A stretch of 64,000 bases of DNA from Gonatopus flavifemur (lineage: Eukaryota > Arthropoda > Insecta > Hymenoptera > Dryinidae): contig JAFFJZ010000009.1 in NCBI GenBank assembly GCA_018340375.1, positions 18,120,501 through 18,184,500 on the forward strand. Reading direction: 5' to 3'. The notes under the pieces are model-generated. The model did no database searches. It worked only from the letters and a program-made list of their open reading frames with translations, and was not told the DNA's origin. The position numbers and the translations under genes were made by a program. Positions 35,162 through 47,946 of the stretch are shown here, piece after piece. Positions within the stretch are counted from its first letter, which is position 1; each line of letters starts with the position of its first letter.

Positions 35162-37213
35162 CCCTAGTGGAAATGAATCATATATGACCCATATATGACC
35201 AATATATGATTCCCACAAAACTTATATGACCATATATGCCCCATATATGACACATATGAGACCCATATATGACCCATATATGCCCCATATAGTGGCCGAA
35301 GCCTCATCAGTGATACATATAAAGCATATATGGTACCGCGCGCAACATAAATGTTCGCAGGAAACGGTCAAAAACATGTATGACTCATATTTGGTATAAT
35401 TCTTTGCTATGTATGGATCATTTCACATCGGATTTCCCAAGAGTTCATGAATATTTTTGAAATGGTTATCTCAAATTCTCTGTTGATAAATGTGAGATAC
35501 GTTTAATTTGTTCCTTTTTTTCTTATTCTATTATGATTTCAGGTTTACAACATATGTCGAAGTTCTTGGTTTCTAAAACCCACTTTTTTTCAAATGCCTG
35601 TATCTCGGGAAGCTTTCAATACAAAAATTTATCACCAAGCCATGGAACTTGGGATTTTGCCTCAACTTTTCACAAAGTCAAGAGAAAATTTCTTTCCAAG
35701 GACGTATTTTGCCGTAATTCGACGATGGAGGTGGAAAAAGTATTTTATTCAAATTCGAATACGTTTGATTTTCAAACCTCACAAGCAAAACTAATTTCTG
35801 GAACATAACGATAATTTTCGTTTCGTTTTCGGAAATGTTACTCCACGGCATTCGAGATATCTAGATAAAATAAGGGCGGCCTGAGAACTCCGCGTGCTCG
35901 ATCATTCAAGATTTGTAATGCAGCATAGATACGAGACATTTCATGGACGGATTGATGTGTAATTTCAAGTGATTGAGTTATCTCTTTTGTCTTGTTTTAT
36001 TTATATTTCTTGAATGTCGTAGAAAATTACCATTCTCAGAACTGAACCAAAAGTATTGCTATGCACCATAGATCGATCGTGTTTGTTGAATGAGAAAATT
36101 AACCCGTTGAGGTCACACTTCAAAGCACTTACGTCAAGGTTACACAGGGTCCTTCGGACCCCAAACCAAAGCAACAGATGCCATTCACGCAGTCTTCCAA
36201 ATATTGTTGCAGATTTCTCGGTAAAATTTACATCTCGGTGCCTTTGACGATAACAGAAGGCAGCACAAATTAGAATTCACGACAAGCACTGTAAGCTACC
36301 CTGACGAAAATTTTTTACTTTTGAAAAATTCTTTTGAAATTCAGGAACTCTATTGTCCTTCCCCATATTTTCTCCATGAATTGGGACAATGAGAAATTAT
36401 GGAAGATTATGACAAAAATTTTCGTCAGGGAACGGAACCACAGACTCCCCCTGAAGCCTTTTGGACTCCTGGTGATCTCAAAGGGCTGAAAATGTCTAAA
36501 TTCGAATAAACTACCATTTTCACTCCCAGCGTAGGAATTCCACTAGACACAAATTGGAAAAAAAAATTTCACTCGAATTTTTGAAAAGTTCAGAAAAAAT
36601 ATCAACTTTTATGCCTTATTAGTAATTCTGTGTGTTGAGACCTTTTCGAGATCCACGCATTTAAAAAGAACTGGATTTGTCAAAACTAAAAGCTCTGACA
36701 CATTGTAAACCGGTGAACACAATAAAATAAAGAACAGCAAACAAACAAATGTGACAAGTATCTCATATTTTTCAACGCGGAATTCAAAAATAATTATTCT
36801 AAAAATATTGAGGAACTCATTGTGAATCTGACCTGCAATAACTCATGTATGTTTTATATGTGATCCACAATTGTTGATCTACCAATTCGGAGTTCATATA
36901 TGAGCCATACATGGTTTTCAAGAATAAGCGGGAGTCCATATACGTGAAAGCAGTCGCTTCTTCCAAGCAACCGGCGGTGGCTCCAGTGGAAGGGGGATGG
37001 AGTCCGGTCCCAACGAACCGCGTCCAATTCTCGTAGGAGAGACTTTTTTTATACCGCTCAAGAAATGGAAATAATTCATATATGGGCTGTATATGGGTCA
37101 TATATGAATCATATATGGTTCATATATGTTCGGATTACTCATAACATATACGACCCATTCATGGTTTATATATGGGGCATATATGGGTAATAAATGGTGC
37201 ATTTCCACCAGGG
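35162..37213. mobile_element. 2.05-kb element with CATATATG-repeat ends, nested in mariner A
   Basis: Termini CCCTAGTGGAAATG and CATTTCCACCAGGG are inverted. Just inside each end lie tandem 10-12-bp words (CATATATGACC on the left, ATATATGGGTC on the right) for about 130 bp. The insertion sits between T-C-R and E-W-F of mariner A. The flanks share only TC (35160-35161, 37214-37215), so the target duplication is about 2 bp. Short duplications with repetitive subterminal regions fit the CACTA/EnSpm group, but no transposase is present and this is tentative. Confidence 0.8.
36299..36430. repeat. Palindromic MITE-like unit
   Basis: CCCTGACGAAAATTTTT at the left and AAAAATTTTCGTCAGGG at the right, 132 bp, with mirrored inner sequence (TGTCCTTCCCCATA against TATGG-type sequence). 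It lies inside the 35162-37213 element. Confidence 0.75.
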
Positions 37214-37215
37214 TC

Positions 37216-37390
37216 GGCACGTTCTCTCACTGATAGCGGCCTCACCATAAGTATTTGAGAGCATTCGATGAGCTTCAGCCGCAGATTCCTCTTTATTGAA
37301 GCAGAAAATCAAATCTCCCGCATATGAAGAGAATTCGGCTCGTGAGCTGACATATTTAATCGAGAATAACCTTCTGATGCAGACACAAAT
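37216..37390 (-). pseudogene. mariner A transposase, N-terminal part
   Basis: Translates as a mariner N-terminal helix-turn-helix region (E-E-S-A-A-E-A-H-R-M-L, then G-E-A-A-I-S-E-R-T-C-R) and joins in frame to E-W-F-Q-R-F at 35159 once the nested element is removed. A clear initiator ATG was not found. Confidence 0.8.
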
Positions 37391-37998
37391 CGACTAATGT
37401 TTCGATGGCGTTATGTTTACGAATACCACAGCTCATTGTATGACATCTATGATCTATTCATTTCAACTACCACTCACCGCTACAGCCATCTATTGCAAAA
37501 TGGCGGAAGCAGAGTTATACACCTAATATATTCTACCGGCAAGTGCGTTACTATATCAACCCATCAAGTCCGGGAAATGCTGGATTTCAACTGTAATTTC
37601 AAACGTTGCACAATGGGGTATTCGATTGATTGAACCGGTCGAAAATCGATTCCATGAAAATTATCGTAGGTCGATCAGAAGTATTCCTTGGAGTCGTTCA
37701 ATAATTGGGCAATCGAAGCCGATCGTCTTTCCTTGCCTCTCATCATCCTCCAACCTAGGATATCAGTTGAAATTCCGTGATATTCAATTGTGCATTATAT
37801 TTGACATGTGAGACTTCAAGTGGGTATTGATAACTAATGAACGCAGAATAATTTTTATGGTATAGATTGCGTCAAAGCAGGTAAGAAAGAGTACGGTGGA
37901 TGTGTTTTCACAAGAATTCGTTGAATTTTAAGCAATTAGGTCTCATCAAACAGACGCAATTGAAAACCATTTCATTTTAGTCTTTTCTATAGAGTAAA

Positions 37999-40271
37999 AT
38001 GATAATTTTGTTATATTTCCGGGGCTTTCCGGATATTCCCCTTGATATCATGATCAATTTGAAGGTTTTAGCTTCAAGAATATTGGAACAGAGACTGCGG
38101 ATTCGTGCGGAATTCAATGAATCACGTACATTTAAATCATTTCGTGTTTTACGAAATTCTCACCGAGTTGGTATCCATTCTTTTCTAATGATGATTCATC
38201 CCCCCTCAGGTCCTTCTGGAATAAAGAAAGTGAGTAGGAAGGAGTTGTTTGATGTGATGCGACAGCAAAATGATCTCGATACTGACGAACAATTAGATTT
38301 CGTTGAAAGTTCTGTACTTCGTTCTGATGCTTCCTCAGAAGAATAAATGAAAGAAATGGAACATAAGTTTTCCTATTTCAAATCAGACATGAAACAAAGG
38401 TGGACAGTATCGCATAGGAAAGAAGCTATTCCCTTAGAAAATAATGATACTTGGCTCCAAGGAACGATTGAGTTACCTAGAAAAACAGTGCAACCAGGGC
38501 GCCCGACAACAACTTTAGAAGAATCCAGTGACCGTAGCAAGAGACGTAAGACAGAGACGTTACGTAGCAACATGAACAGTGATCAATTAATTTCTGCCGT
38601 CCAAACTCAATTATACGTTGAAGGCAAAAGACAAGCTTCTGGGATATTCAGTGGAATTACAAGCTCTCCAACCCGAGCAAAAAATACAAAGCAGCATACG
38701 CAAAATCATTATCAAACCAACCGTTACAACTGACACCTGTGCAAGCATTAGCAATGTTCATCGAAGCTGGTCTCTCCAGGAAACAATATGACATAATCAG
38801 ATACACTAATAAACAGATGTACCCTTGCTATTCCATTTTATATACAGCGAAATTGGAATGTTATCCACCTAAACAGTCATACTACGTGACAGCGACTCAA
38901 GCTGAAGTCAATTTACAGGACTTGGTATCCCATACCATCACTCGATTGTTCACGTATTTGGAGGACATGCTATGTACGGTGGATGGAGAAGACAAGAATA
39001 CTTCAACACTTGTTCATAAATGGGGTTGTGATGGATCACAGCAAATGCAATTTGAACAAAAATTTGAAGACGATGCTGATTCTGACGCACATATTTTTCA
39101 AAGTTCTTTTGTGCCATTACAGTTGAATTGCGGTCAGGAGGAAAAACGTATCATTTAGCAGAACCCAACCCCATCTTTGCCCTGATATTGCCGACCTATC
39201 AGGATCAGATTTATTGAAGAATCCACAAATGTTATTAACGATGAAATTGAATGTGTACAAAATTCAATAACCCGCTTAGAAGATACTAAAGTCAAATCAG
39301 CCCAAAGAACATATTCTGTCAAACATTCCTTTATTCTAACAATAATTGATGGAGAAGTGTGTAACGCTGCCACCCAGACATCATCGACTATGAAATGCTA
39401 GATATGTGGGACAACTTCTAAGAATTTCAATGATTTATCAACGATTGAAAATGTCAATGAAGATGCTTTGGAGTTCGGATTATCGATTTTACACGCCCGA
39501 ATAAGGCTTTTCGAGAGTTTATCACATTTGGCTCACAAATTACCGGTGAGAAAGTGGCAATTGAAAGGAGAAAATGATAAGAATTTCGTTGAAGAGAGGA
39601 AGGTGCAGCTGCAAAAAGAATTAAAAACTCGAATGGGTCTCCTTGTCGATATCCCTAAGCCTGGTTTCGGCAATACTAATGACGGAAATACAAGTAGACG
39701 ATTCTTCACAAGTCCACACTTGGCAGCCGAAATAACAGGCTTAGATTACAATTTGATATACCGCATTAAGATGATTTTGGAGACAATACCTAGCGGCTAT
39801 CATATTGATTTAGAGAAATTTGCGGATTATACGATGAATACAGCGAAGCTATACGTCAAATTATATAGCTGGCATCCTATGACATCCACTATGCACAAAA
39901 TCCTGATACACGGACCAAGTATTGTACAACATGCTTTACTGCCCATGGGACAGTTGTCTGAAGAGGCAGCAGAAGCAAGAGACAAGCACTTTCGATTGTA
40001 TCGGCAAAAGTTTGCACGGATATTTTCCAGAGAAGTGTGTAATTTAGATGTTCTGAACAGACTTCTTCTCACTTCAAATCCTCTCCTAACTAGATTGAGG
40101 CCGATACCTGAAAAGAGAACCAGACCCTTTTTGAAGAAAACAGTAGAAATGCTTCTCCTACCCAAAGATGTGAAAAAACACGACACAGAGAGAAACATTT
40201 CATCAGACGATCGAGGACTTCCTGACGAGCCAGATTCAGGCGAAATATCATCAGATGGAGATCAGTTTTGA
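37999..40271 (+). pseudogene. Transposase-like gene of an uncharacterised family
   Basis: Several frames form one decayed protein: 37999-38346, 38347-38733 (with K-R-R-K-T near G-R-P), 38739-39158 (L-V-H-K-W-G-C-D-G-S), 39159-39467 (I-D-G-E-V-C-N-A and a C-x2-C pair), and 39468-40271 (N-T-N-D-G-N-T-S-R-R-F-F, then H-K-I-L-I-H-G and S-E-E-A-A-E-A-R). I recall this pattern from abundant uncharacterised arthropod and Hydra proteins that behave like transposases. The S-E-E-A-A-E-A-R block recalls the catalytic Glu region of RAG1/Transib enzymes, but other alignment points do not hold. Breaks include stops at 38344, 39156 and 39399 (TAG between the two cysteines) and a frame change near 38735. Ends of the element were not located. 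Confidence 0.65.
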
Positions 40272-41280
40272 GATTTTAATCCCTATTGAAACGATAAATT
40301 GAACTTTCCAGTTGATAGAAGTTTATTGACTCTATATTGTATTTATTGGAAGCTTTGTATTTGAGTTCATTTTCTTATGTCAGAAAAATTTTATAATTCC
40401 AATCGAAAATTGAACTTGTATGATTCCAAATAAGAAATTTATATTGAAAATGTCATTTGTTTATTACAGTGCTTGAATATATTCTTGTATTTTATGAGTT
40501 CTCTGGTCTTTAATCTATTTTTGTAATCTCAGGAATTTGTATTTGTATTTACGTATCTCAATTTTCTTGGTCGATTTGTCTATTCTTCATTCCATTCACA
40601 TAATCTGAGAGAATTGATTATTCTCGAAACTGAACTCATTATGGAATCTAAATATTCTCGTTACAGAAATGAATTTGATGTCTGAGACATAACATACATT
40701 GGCTCTGATCCCTAATCAGAACCATACTTATAATAACAATGACAAATTCACTAAAGTCTCTGAAGAGGATTTCTATTGTCAATAAAACTGTCAATAACTG
40801 GAAGTGGATGAATCCAAAATGAATTTTTCACAAGAAATAATTTTGTCTGGCTGAATCAGACAAATATTCCACTGTGCGTTGCAAATGATATATGAATCAT
40901 TGGAAACTCATGGCAAAAATACCTCACCTCCTATTTCCGAGGTTGTTCCCTCAATTGCTGAGGTCGAAATTGCATTCAGATGACGCTGGAATACCGATAT
41001 GGCCGTTGGAAAATAGAAAGTCGACAGAAAATTGGAGGATATTTGACTTTGTGATCCTTTTACGAGTTGAAAATGCACTCAAAATTATTCAAAACATCAA
41101 CCAAGAGTGTAAAAAATACCTCAACTTCACGATAGAATTTTTTCCCAGACTTGAAGAAGACCTAAGCTCTCTCAATTCGCCATATATTTACCAAAATAAC
41201 TCGCAATTCTGAAAATCTAGAGGGAATTGATGGAACATATAATTTTGTTCGTTCAGTATTCTTCAAGAGAAGTACCCGGA
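40272..41280. other. AT-rich non-coding spacer
   Basis: No gene supported. The 106-codon frame at 40892-41212 has no recognised motif. Confidence 0.4.
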
Positions 41281-41960
41281 GTTTTTTGAAATCGCTGACT
41301 ACGCGTCCATCATCAGATTTTCAAAATTCGAAATGGTGGATCCAAGATGGTGGACGAACATTCGGAAAAAGCCTCGAAAATGGATGGAAATCGGTATACT
41401 AAGGTTTTTGAGGTCGCTGACTACGCGTCCCTCATCAGATTTTCAAAATTCATAATGGAGGATCCAAGATAGTGGACGAACAGTGAAAAAGAGCCTCGAA
41501 AAAGGATGGAAATCGGTATACTGAGGTTTTTGAGGTCCCTGACTACGAATCCGTTATCAGATTTTCAAGGTTTAAGATGGCTGATCCAAGATGGTAGATT
41601 AAAAGTGAGAAAATGTCTAGAAGATGGATTGGAATGGATATGCTGGGGGTTTTGTCGCTGACTACGAATGCATCATCAGATTTCTGGAATTCAAAATTTC
41701 GGATTCAACATGGCGGACGAAAAGTAAGAAAAAGCCTCGAAAATGGATGTAAATCGGTATGCCCAGGTTTTTGAGGTTCCTGTCTACGAATTCATTATCA
41801 GATTTCCAACATTCAAGATGGTGGACCGAAGATGGTGAATGAAGAGTCAAAAAAAGCCTCGAAAATGGATTGAAAACAATCCACCGAGGTTCGTGAGGTC
41901 GCTGATTACGAATTCAGCATCAGATTTCCAAAATTCCAGATGTTGGATCCAATATGGCAT
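41281..41960. repeat. Tandem array, about six units of ~121 bp
   Basis: Units begin near 41281, 41403, 41524, 41646, 41765 and 41886 with GTTTTTGAGGTCGCTGACTA-like sequence. Each contains CATCAGATTTTCAAAATTC, GGATCCAAGATGGTGGACGA and AAAAAGCCTCGAAAATGGAT-like words. Units are diverged from each other. Related single units are seen at about 9010-9260 and 43615-43800. Confidence 0.85.
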
Positions 41961-42339
41961 ACCGAAATTCATGACATCACTCGAAATCATGCAATAATGT
42001 TTATACGTGAAGTTTGTGCAAAGAAATCGGTTTTTTCCGTCCGTTGATTGTTCCATATGCACGTTTCCCAAGTCAAACTACGTGGCAAGCTCAGATTCTT
42101 ATATGTTCTCCAGTTCTTCATGCGATAAACTTCGTCTTCATTTTCTCCGATTTACTTGATGATGATGTCGAATTCAATTACCCTAATGATAACTGGTATT
42201 CACTCCTAATATTTTCATCACACATTACCAGGCTCATTACACTTTGGAATACTGATATTTCCTAAATTATTGAACTCGAAATTCAGACATACTATTCTGC
42301 ATCCTATAAAACTATATGTTTTTCTTTTATATTCGAATA

Positions 42340-43560
42340 TTTTCCTTCACCTGCCGAGGGTCATTGATTCTTGGCCCACTTTCTTTCTTCTGGCACCGAA
42401 ACGCAAAAGAAAGTCAACAAATCGTGCAGATTATGAGGTTGACGCATCGGATGATGATTATGATCAAATATTACTCCTACCAAATTTGAATTATTCTGAA
42501 GACTCGGATGAAGAATCCGATATTGATTACGGTGGCAATTCCAATGAAATAGATGAAATTTTATCCAGGTGTTCATACAAAAAACTATCTAGGTGATATG
42601 ATGATACCCAAACAAAGTTAGAGGAAGATCATGATTATGTTCTGATTGATGGTGAGAAAAAGTATAACAATGAACTAATTGGATGAATGTTTCCTCAGTA
42701 GGAGCCAAAGAAGATCTATACGTGAATCTGCCCATATTCAACTATTTGAACACTTCTCAATCAAGATGAAGAATTATATAGTGGGAGCCACCAAAGAGAA
42801 TGAGTATCCTCTAAGTCTGGATGATTTGGACACTTATTTGAGAATTTTAAAATGATCAAGTTCCAATAAACGTGAATCTCAAAAAGATTATTGGTCCCTC
42901 GACCCTCTTTTGTGTTGCGAAATTATTCGATCTGCCATGCCATGTGATACTTTCCTTGAAATGAAATTGAACATACAGTATTCAAAGACTAGCGATGAAA
43001 AAAGATGATGAAACTCGGCGAGTTCGGGTATTGTTGGACAAGTTCCGTAAGAATATTCAAGAGTATTAGAATTTGGGTTCTTCGAATGTGGGTTATCAGT
43101 GGACGGAATGATGGCTAAATCTTATGCCAGAACCAGCTTGTAGCCATTCATCCGCGGAAAACCGATACGATTCGGTTTGAAATTTTGGGGACTTTGTTCA
43201 GTAAACGGATATTTGTTCGATCTCGATCTGTACTGTGGGAAGGGATCACGGGTTGATGAACTAAACAAATCCGCCTTTGGTACAAAAGTTGTCATACATC
43301 TATTGGATGAATTTCTCAAGGATACACCCTCCTCTAACATATCGAAATATCATTTATATCATGACAATTATTTTACTCGCGCTGATCGTATGTTACACCT
43401 GAAAAAATTGTGACTGAAATCCATAGGAATTATTCGAGACAATAGAGTATCGGCTAAGAACATAATTGATGAAAAAGCTCCCAGAGACACATTTGTTCCA
43501 AAACATGATCAAAAGCCATTGGTTGGAACCCTGAACTTCCTATCTGGAACATTTTTCTCG
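42340..43560 (+). pseudogene. piggyBac transposase relic
   Basis: The start has an acidic piggyBac-like leader (42390-42580; D-A-S-D-D-D-Y-D, then S-D-E-E-S-D). Broken frames follow with the Y-W-S...F-L-E-M region. The clearest part (43160-43413) reads F-G-L-K-F-W-G-L-C-S, Y-L-F-D-L-D-L-Y-C-G-K-G and Y-H-D-N-Y-F-T, the DDE_Tnp_1_7 core with the Asp of H-D-N. A stop at 43411 is followed in frame by G-I-I-R-D-N-R. There are many stops and frameshifts, so it is dead. TTAA-flanked ends were not identified. Confidence 0.85.
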
Positions 43561-43614
43561 ATCTCCACTAGTTTCTGAGATATTCCACTATATCACTTCA
43601 AATGGACCACCCTG

Positions 43615-43800
43615 TATAATTCAAGATGGTGGATTCATCATGGTGGATCATAATTCGGAAAATCATCCGTTTCGCTTGAAATTTGGCATCATGTGGTTTT
43701 TGGGATCGTTGATTACGGAAATTAACTGAGAATTCACGATTTTAGAATTGCGGATATATACTATTGAGTAAAGATTTCCATTCTAGAATCCATATATAAC
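43615..43800. repeat. Satellite-related single unit
   Basis: AAGATGGTGGATTCATCATGG and GGTTTTTGGGATCGTTGATTACG-like words echo the 121-bp array at 41281-41960. The unit is diverged. Confidence 0.45.
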
Positions 43801-44596
43801 TTCAAGATGGCATATTTATAACCTCAGATAACACGAATTCCATGGATTATGTCGCTGGTTTTGCATGTACATATAGGGAGGAATTCCTAATTTCCTCCTG
43901 CAAATCATGGCTTATAGGAATCAGAAGGGACGGTTCATCCAATTTCTTACACTTATTACCGCAAATCGGATACAAATTTGGATGATCCTGGGATGTGGTA
44001 GCGAGATCTGTTCCAACCATGGGATACTGCTCTGTGCGTCTTCTTGCCGTCAAAATTGATCGTCGTTGCCCGTCTCTCACCACGAGGAGGCAAACGCGAA
44101 GCAGAGGGTCTTTTTTTTTTTTGTATTTTTCAATTCTTCTCATTACCTAACTTTTCATTAATTTTCCTCATTTCAAATCCTCAATTCCTCCGTTCTCCTC
44201 ATTTTTTCATTCATGTTCATATATTTCACAATCTTGTATTCATGTTTTTGCATTTTTTACTCTCAATTTCCCTCGTATTTTTTGTTTTATTCCTACATCA
44301 TTCTATATTCGAAGAACCAGTCTTGAAAGTAGGAGCAGGAGCTGAAAATATGATCTATTTTGTTCCATAAAGGGGATCGGAGCACTTTTCGCAAAAATAT
44401 TCGTTACAAGTTGTACAGGATGACATGGTTCTTGTCTCACTTTTTTCTTGTGAACAATACTTTTTCGATTGCGATTCATCCATCACATGAGATTTCAAAT
44501 CAACTTTTGATTTTCTTTGAAGGTATTATGATGCGACCTTTATCGAAAAATCTTCCATAGTCATTTTTCCCCGACCTCCAGTAGCGACATTCCATA

Positions 44597-44690
44597 AAAT
44601 GACACTATTTGCGATGAGGAAGACGCAATCATCCCAGCGTCGCTCTAACATTTCAATACCATTTTTGTCACACGATTCATCTTCTGCCTC
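44597..44690 (-). pseudogene. mariner B transposase, C-terminal fragment
   Basis: Encodes E-A-E-D-E-S...K-N-G-I-E-M-L-E-R-R-W-D-D-C, the usual last 25 residues of an irritans-type mariner transposase. It begins exactly where the large mariner B fragment (50067-51016) stops, with the CR1-type element between them. Sequence after it diverges from mariner. Confidence 0.85.
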
Positions 44691-44915
44691 AAGATAGATA
44701 GATAGATGTTTATTCATGTTCAAGGATGGAAATCCTGTGGAACAATTGAGAAATAAGTAAAACAATAACAAAGATATTATATACAAGAATACTCATATAT
44801 ATACAGCATTAAGCCCACAGCCCGAAAAGCAAAAGAGGCACAATGAATGAACTCAAAAATAAAGATGAAATGAGAATGAGAGTGAGGATGAGATTACAAA
44901 GGTGTGAGAAATGAA

Positions 44916-45042
44916 AATACAGATATGAGATAGAGATACAATAGTTATAAATGCGCAGAATGAAGATGAAGGCAAATCAAAATACAGATATAAGATAGAG
45001 ATACAATAGTTATAAATGCGCAGAATGAAGATGAGGGCAAGA
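44916..45042. repeat. 65-bp tandem duplication in CR1 3' UTR
   Basis: AATACAGATATGAGATAGAG at 44916 is repeated as AATACAGATATAAGATAGAG at 44981, followed by near-identical sequence in both units. Confidence 0.9.
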
Positions 45043-45090
45043 AAAGCGAGAGATGAACCACGATGAACCTACTTGAAAAGGAGTTCATGT

Positions 45091-47940
45091 CTATGAGTGA
45101 GGAAGGGTGGAGGTGAGCAAGGAGTCATAATACCTCTTTTTGAAGACGTTAGAGGAAGAGCTACACTTGATGTTATCTGGGATCGTGTTCCAGAGTTTAT
45201 TACCTGTTATCAAAAAAGATTTTTGATATGTGGTAGTACGATGCAGTGGTATTTTAAGGAGCCCCCTATTCAATCTAGTGCAACGAATTGCATCAGAGGT
45301 ACCAAAATTGAAACGATCGTAAAGAAAAAGAGGATCCTTGAAAGCGAATAGTTGATGCAAGTACGACCCCAGGGAAAATTTCCGTCGTTCAGAAAGTTTG
45401 AGCCAGCCGAGGCGCGTGAAGGAAGAAGAGATGTGGACATCTTTCCTGGGATTGAGAATGAACCGCACGCAGGCATTCAGTTTACGCTGCAGACGTATAC
45501 TGTCTCCTTCGAAGAGATCAGTGAGAACTAAGCAACAATAATCAAAATAGGGTATAACTAGCGTTGAAATCAGTTTGGTTCTCATCTGGATAGGAAGTGC
45601 GTTGCTATCAAGTCGCAATTGGTAGAGTGCGCACGAGACTTTCCTGCAGACAGGAGTTACTTGCTCATTCCAATTAAGAGAGGGTGTCAGAATCATCCCA
45701 AGCGATTCAAGCGAAGAGACAAGATTTTTAGGGGTGCCCTGAAGTATGATGTCCGGTAAGGAGCGAAGAGAAATATCGTTGACGTAACGTGGAAAACCAA
45801 GGATCATGCAATTGGTTTTCGAGGGGTTCAGAATTAGGTAGTTGGTGGAGCACCAACTGGCAATTCTCTGTATATCGTCATTCAATTCCGGGATACATTC
45901 GTCTATGAGAAAAGGTGAAGTATGCAGATGAATATAAGAGTCATCAGCGGATTCAAAGAGTTTACAATGGTGAATAATCGAATTCATGTCGCTAACATAC
46001 AGTGCGAATAAGAGAGGGCCCAGGCGAGAGCCTTGGGGAACACCTGAGGTAACTGGAGTCCATTCGGAGCAACCTTTGGAGCTTCTAACTGCTTGCGTGC
46101 GACCAGATAGATAGGACCAAAACCACTTCGGCACGGGGGTGGATATATTGGAAGAAGCGAGTTTTTGTATAAGCAAAGAGTGATGAACGGTATCAAAAGC
46201 TCTTGAGAAATCAAACCCCACCAGAAGAGTGATCATGCGCTCATCAATCGCTTCACGAACATCATCAGTCAATTTTCAGGGAGCAGTTTGAGTGGAGCGG
46301 TGTTTGATGAATTCACACTGATATTGGTCGAGTAGAGAATTCTTGTTCAAAAAATCACACAAGAAGTGATGGACGATCTTTTCAAGTATTTTAGATGACT
46401 CACAGAGAATAGGGATAGGGCGAAAATCACGTGGAGTTTGTGGAGATCTTGTTTTAGGTATAGTTGTAATGAAGGAACGTTTCCACGCCATAGGAAAGGG
46501 AGATAGCATGAGAGAGGAATTGGAGAAGGTCAGTAGGAATGGAAAAATGGACGGAGCGATCAGGTTAAGGAATCGACCAGGGAGCCCATCTGGGGGAATA
46601 GTATTTGAGTGAGGAGGATTATAGGAATGTAGCAGATCATGAGGAGTCAAGTGAGGGACAAAGAAGAGGTTATCACTGTAGCCGAGACTTTGGTCGAGAA
46701 TGGGCGGTGGAGGACAGGCCGGATGAAAGCCAGCAGAGAAGTGTGAACTAAGCCCGTTCACACAAAATTCATCCGCGGGCGGATGATTACTATTAGATTT
46801 AATTTTTCTCAGGGTACAAAGTTCTCTCCAAAGTGTGCGTGAGTCGGGAGTGCCCATCAATCTGTCGTTATAATATTGACGCTTCGCATTCCTGAGAGAA
46901 GTAAGAACGTTGTTCCTTAGTCGTGTGAAGAGTAGATGACATTCAGGATTTCTTGTGCGGAGATATGTCCTTCTCGCAGTGTTACGTTCACGGATGAGAG
47001 TACGGATCTCCTGAGGGATCCAGGGAGAAGGAGGACGTCCAGGAGTGAACCTTCTGATTGGTACTTCACTATTGTATAGATCAGTGAGATAATCATGGAG
47101 AACCCCAACACACTCATCAAAATTTGTAATACCCGAGTTCCCGATGTTCAGCAAAACCGATGATATATCAATATCTTGCCCATTGATACGCGAGTAATCA
47201 CGCACAGAGACGATCTGCTGTTGACTCATGGGTAGATTGAAAGAGTATTCAATTGAGATCATGTCATGCCGAGATAGACAAGGCATTTCCTTTTGTTCAT
47301 GGTCAATCACTTTGGAGAGATCGTCCACTACACATAAGTCAAGCAAGGTAGAAGAGATGGACGTGTGATGAGTAGGGCCGTAGGGGACAATGGCCAGATT
47401 CAGACTGGAGAGTATTTTACGGAGATAAGTACTATCAGGAGATGAACGGCGCAAGTCGGTGTTCCAGTCACCCATGATGATTCTGTCGTGATAGTCACTA
47501 CTCAGTGTAGAGATCACCGTTTCCAAATCAGCAAATCCTATTTTCGGAGGTCTGTAAACTACACCAATGAGTACTTTGCGCATACACGTGCTGGAAACCT
47601 GGACGAATAGATATTCGGGTTGTGAACAAGTGGCATCGTACTCAGATTTCTGTATAATTTTGTATTGAAGATTCTGTTGATTATAGAGACAGACCCCCCC
47701 GCCAATACGACCCACCCTATCGCAACGAAAGACCACATATCCATCCGATGAGCAGAATGAGTCATCCATGTCAGTCCTGAACCAGGTCTCAGATACCGCA
47801 ATAACATCGTACTTATTCGGATTCTTAGTGCAGAAAAAATCAGAGAATTCATCAAAATGAGCCATAAGTGACTGTGCATTAACATGACACATTTTTAACG
47901 AACGGAAAACTCGATTAGAGTGAGAGTTTGAGGGTCTCAT
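45091..47940 (-). pseudogene. CR1-type ORF2: endonuclease and reverse transcriptase
   Basis: An ATG at 47940 lies six bases after the ORF1 stop. The N-terminus is an APE-like endonuclease: C-H-V-N-A-Q-S-L, V-S-E-T-W-F, V-V-Y-R-P-P, G-D-W-N-T-D and L-S-R-H-D-M-I within about 235 residues. The reverse transcriptase follows (about residue 420 on), with F-D-F-S-R-A-F-D-T-V-H-H, G-V-P-Q-G-S-R-L-G-P-L-L and S-A-D-D, where F/Y-A-D-D is usual. A single in-frame TGA at 46276-46278 separates residues 1-554 from the remaining 394 codons. TGA preceded by C and followed by A could derive from CGA by a CpG transition. Otherwise the frame is intact for about 2.85 kb. Confidence 0.93.
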
Positions 47941-47946
47941 CGGGAG

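Larger units (their letters stand above)
34186..37526 (-). mobile_element. mariner element A, split by a nested element
   Basis: Ends TTAGGTGTATAACTGTGCTT and its inverted partner (…AGAGTTATACACCTAA) are flanked by TA (34184-34185, 37527-37528). Excluding the nested 35162-37213 element and one duplicated dinucleotide, the length is about 1287 bp, the normal size for mariner. The transposase reads across the insertion. The copy is inactive. Confidence 0.93.

Noticed and set aside
35162..35300. CRISPR-like array of CATATATG units
   Set aside because: Units are 10-12 bp with no distinct spacers, mirrored at the other end of a transposon, in a eukaryotic context.
44101..44360. 108-codon frame in CT-rich sequence
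   Set aside because: Pyrimidine-rich simple sequence gives a Phe/Leu-rich frame without a motif.
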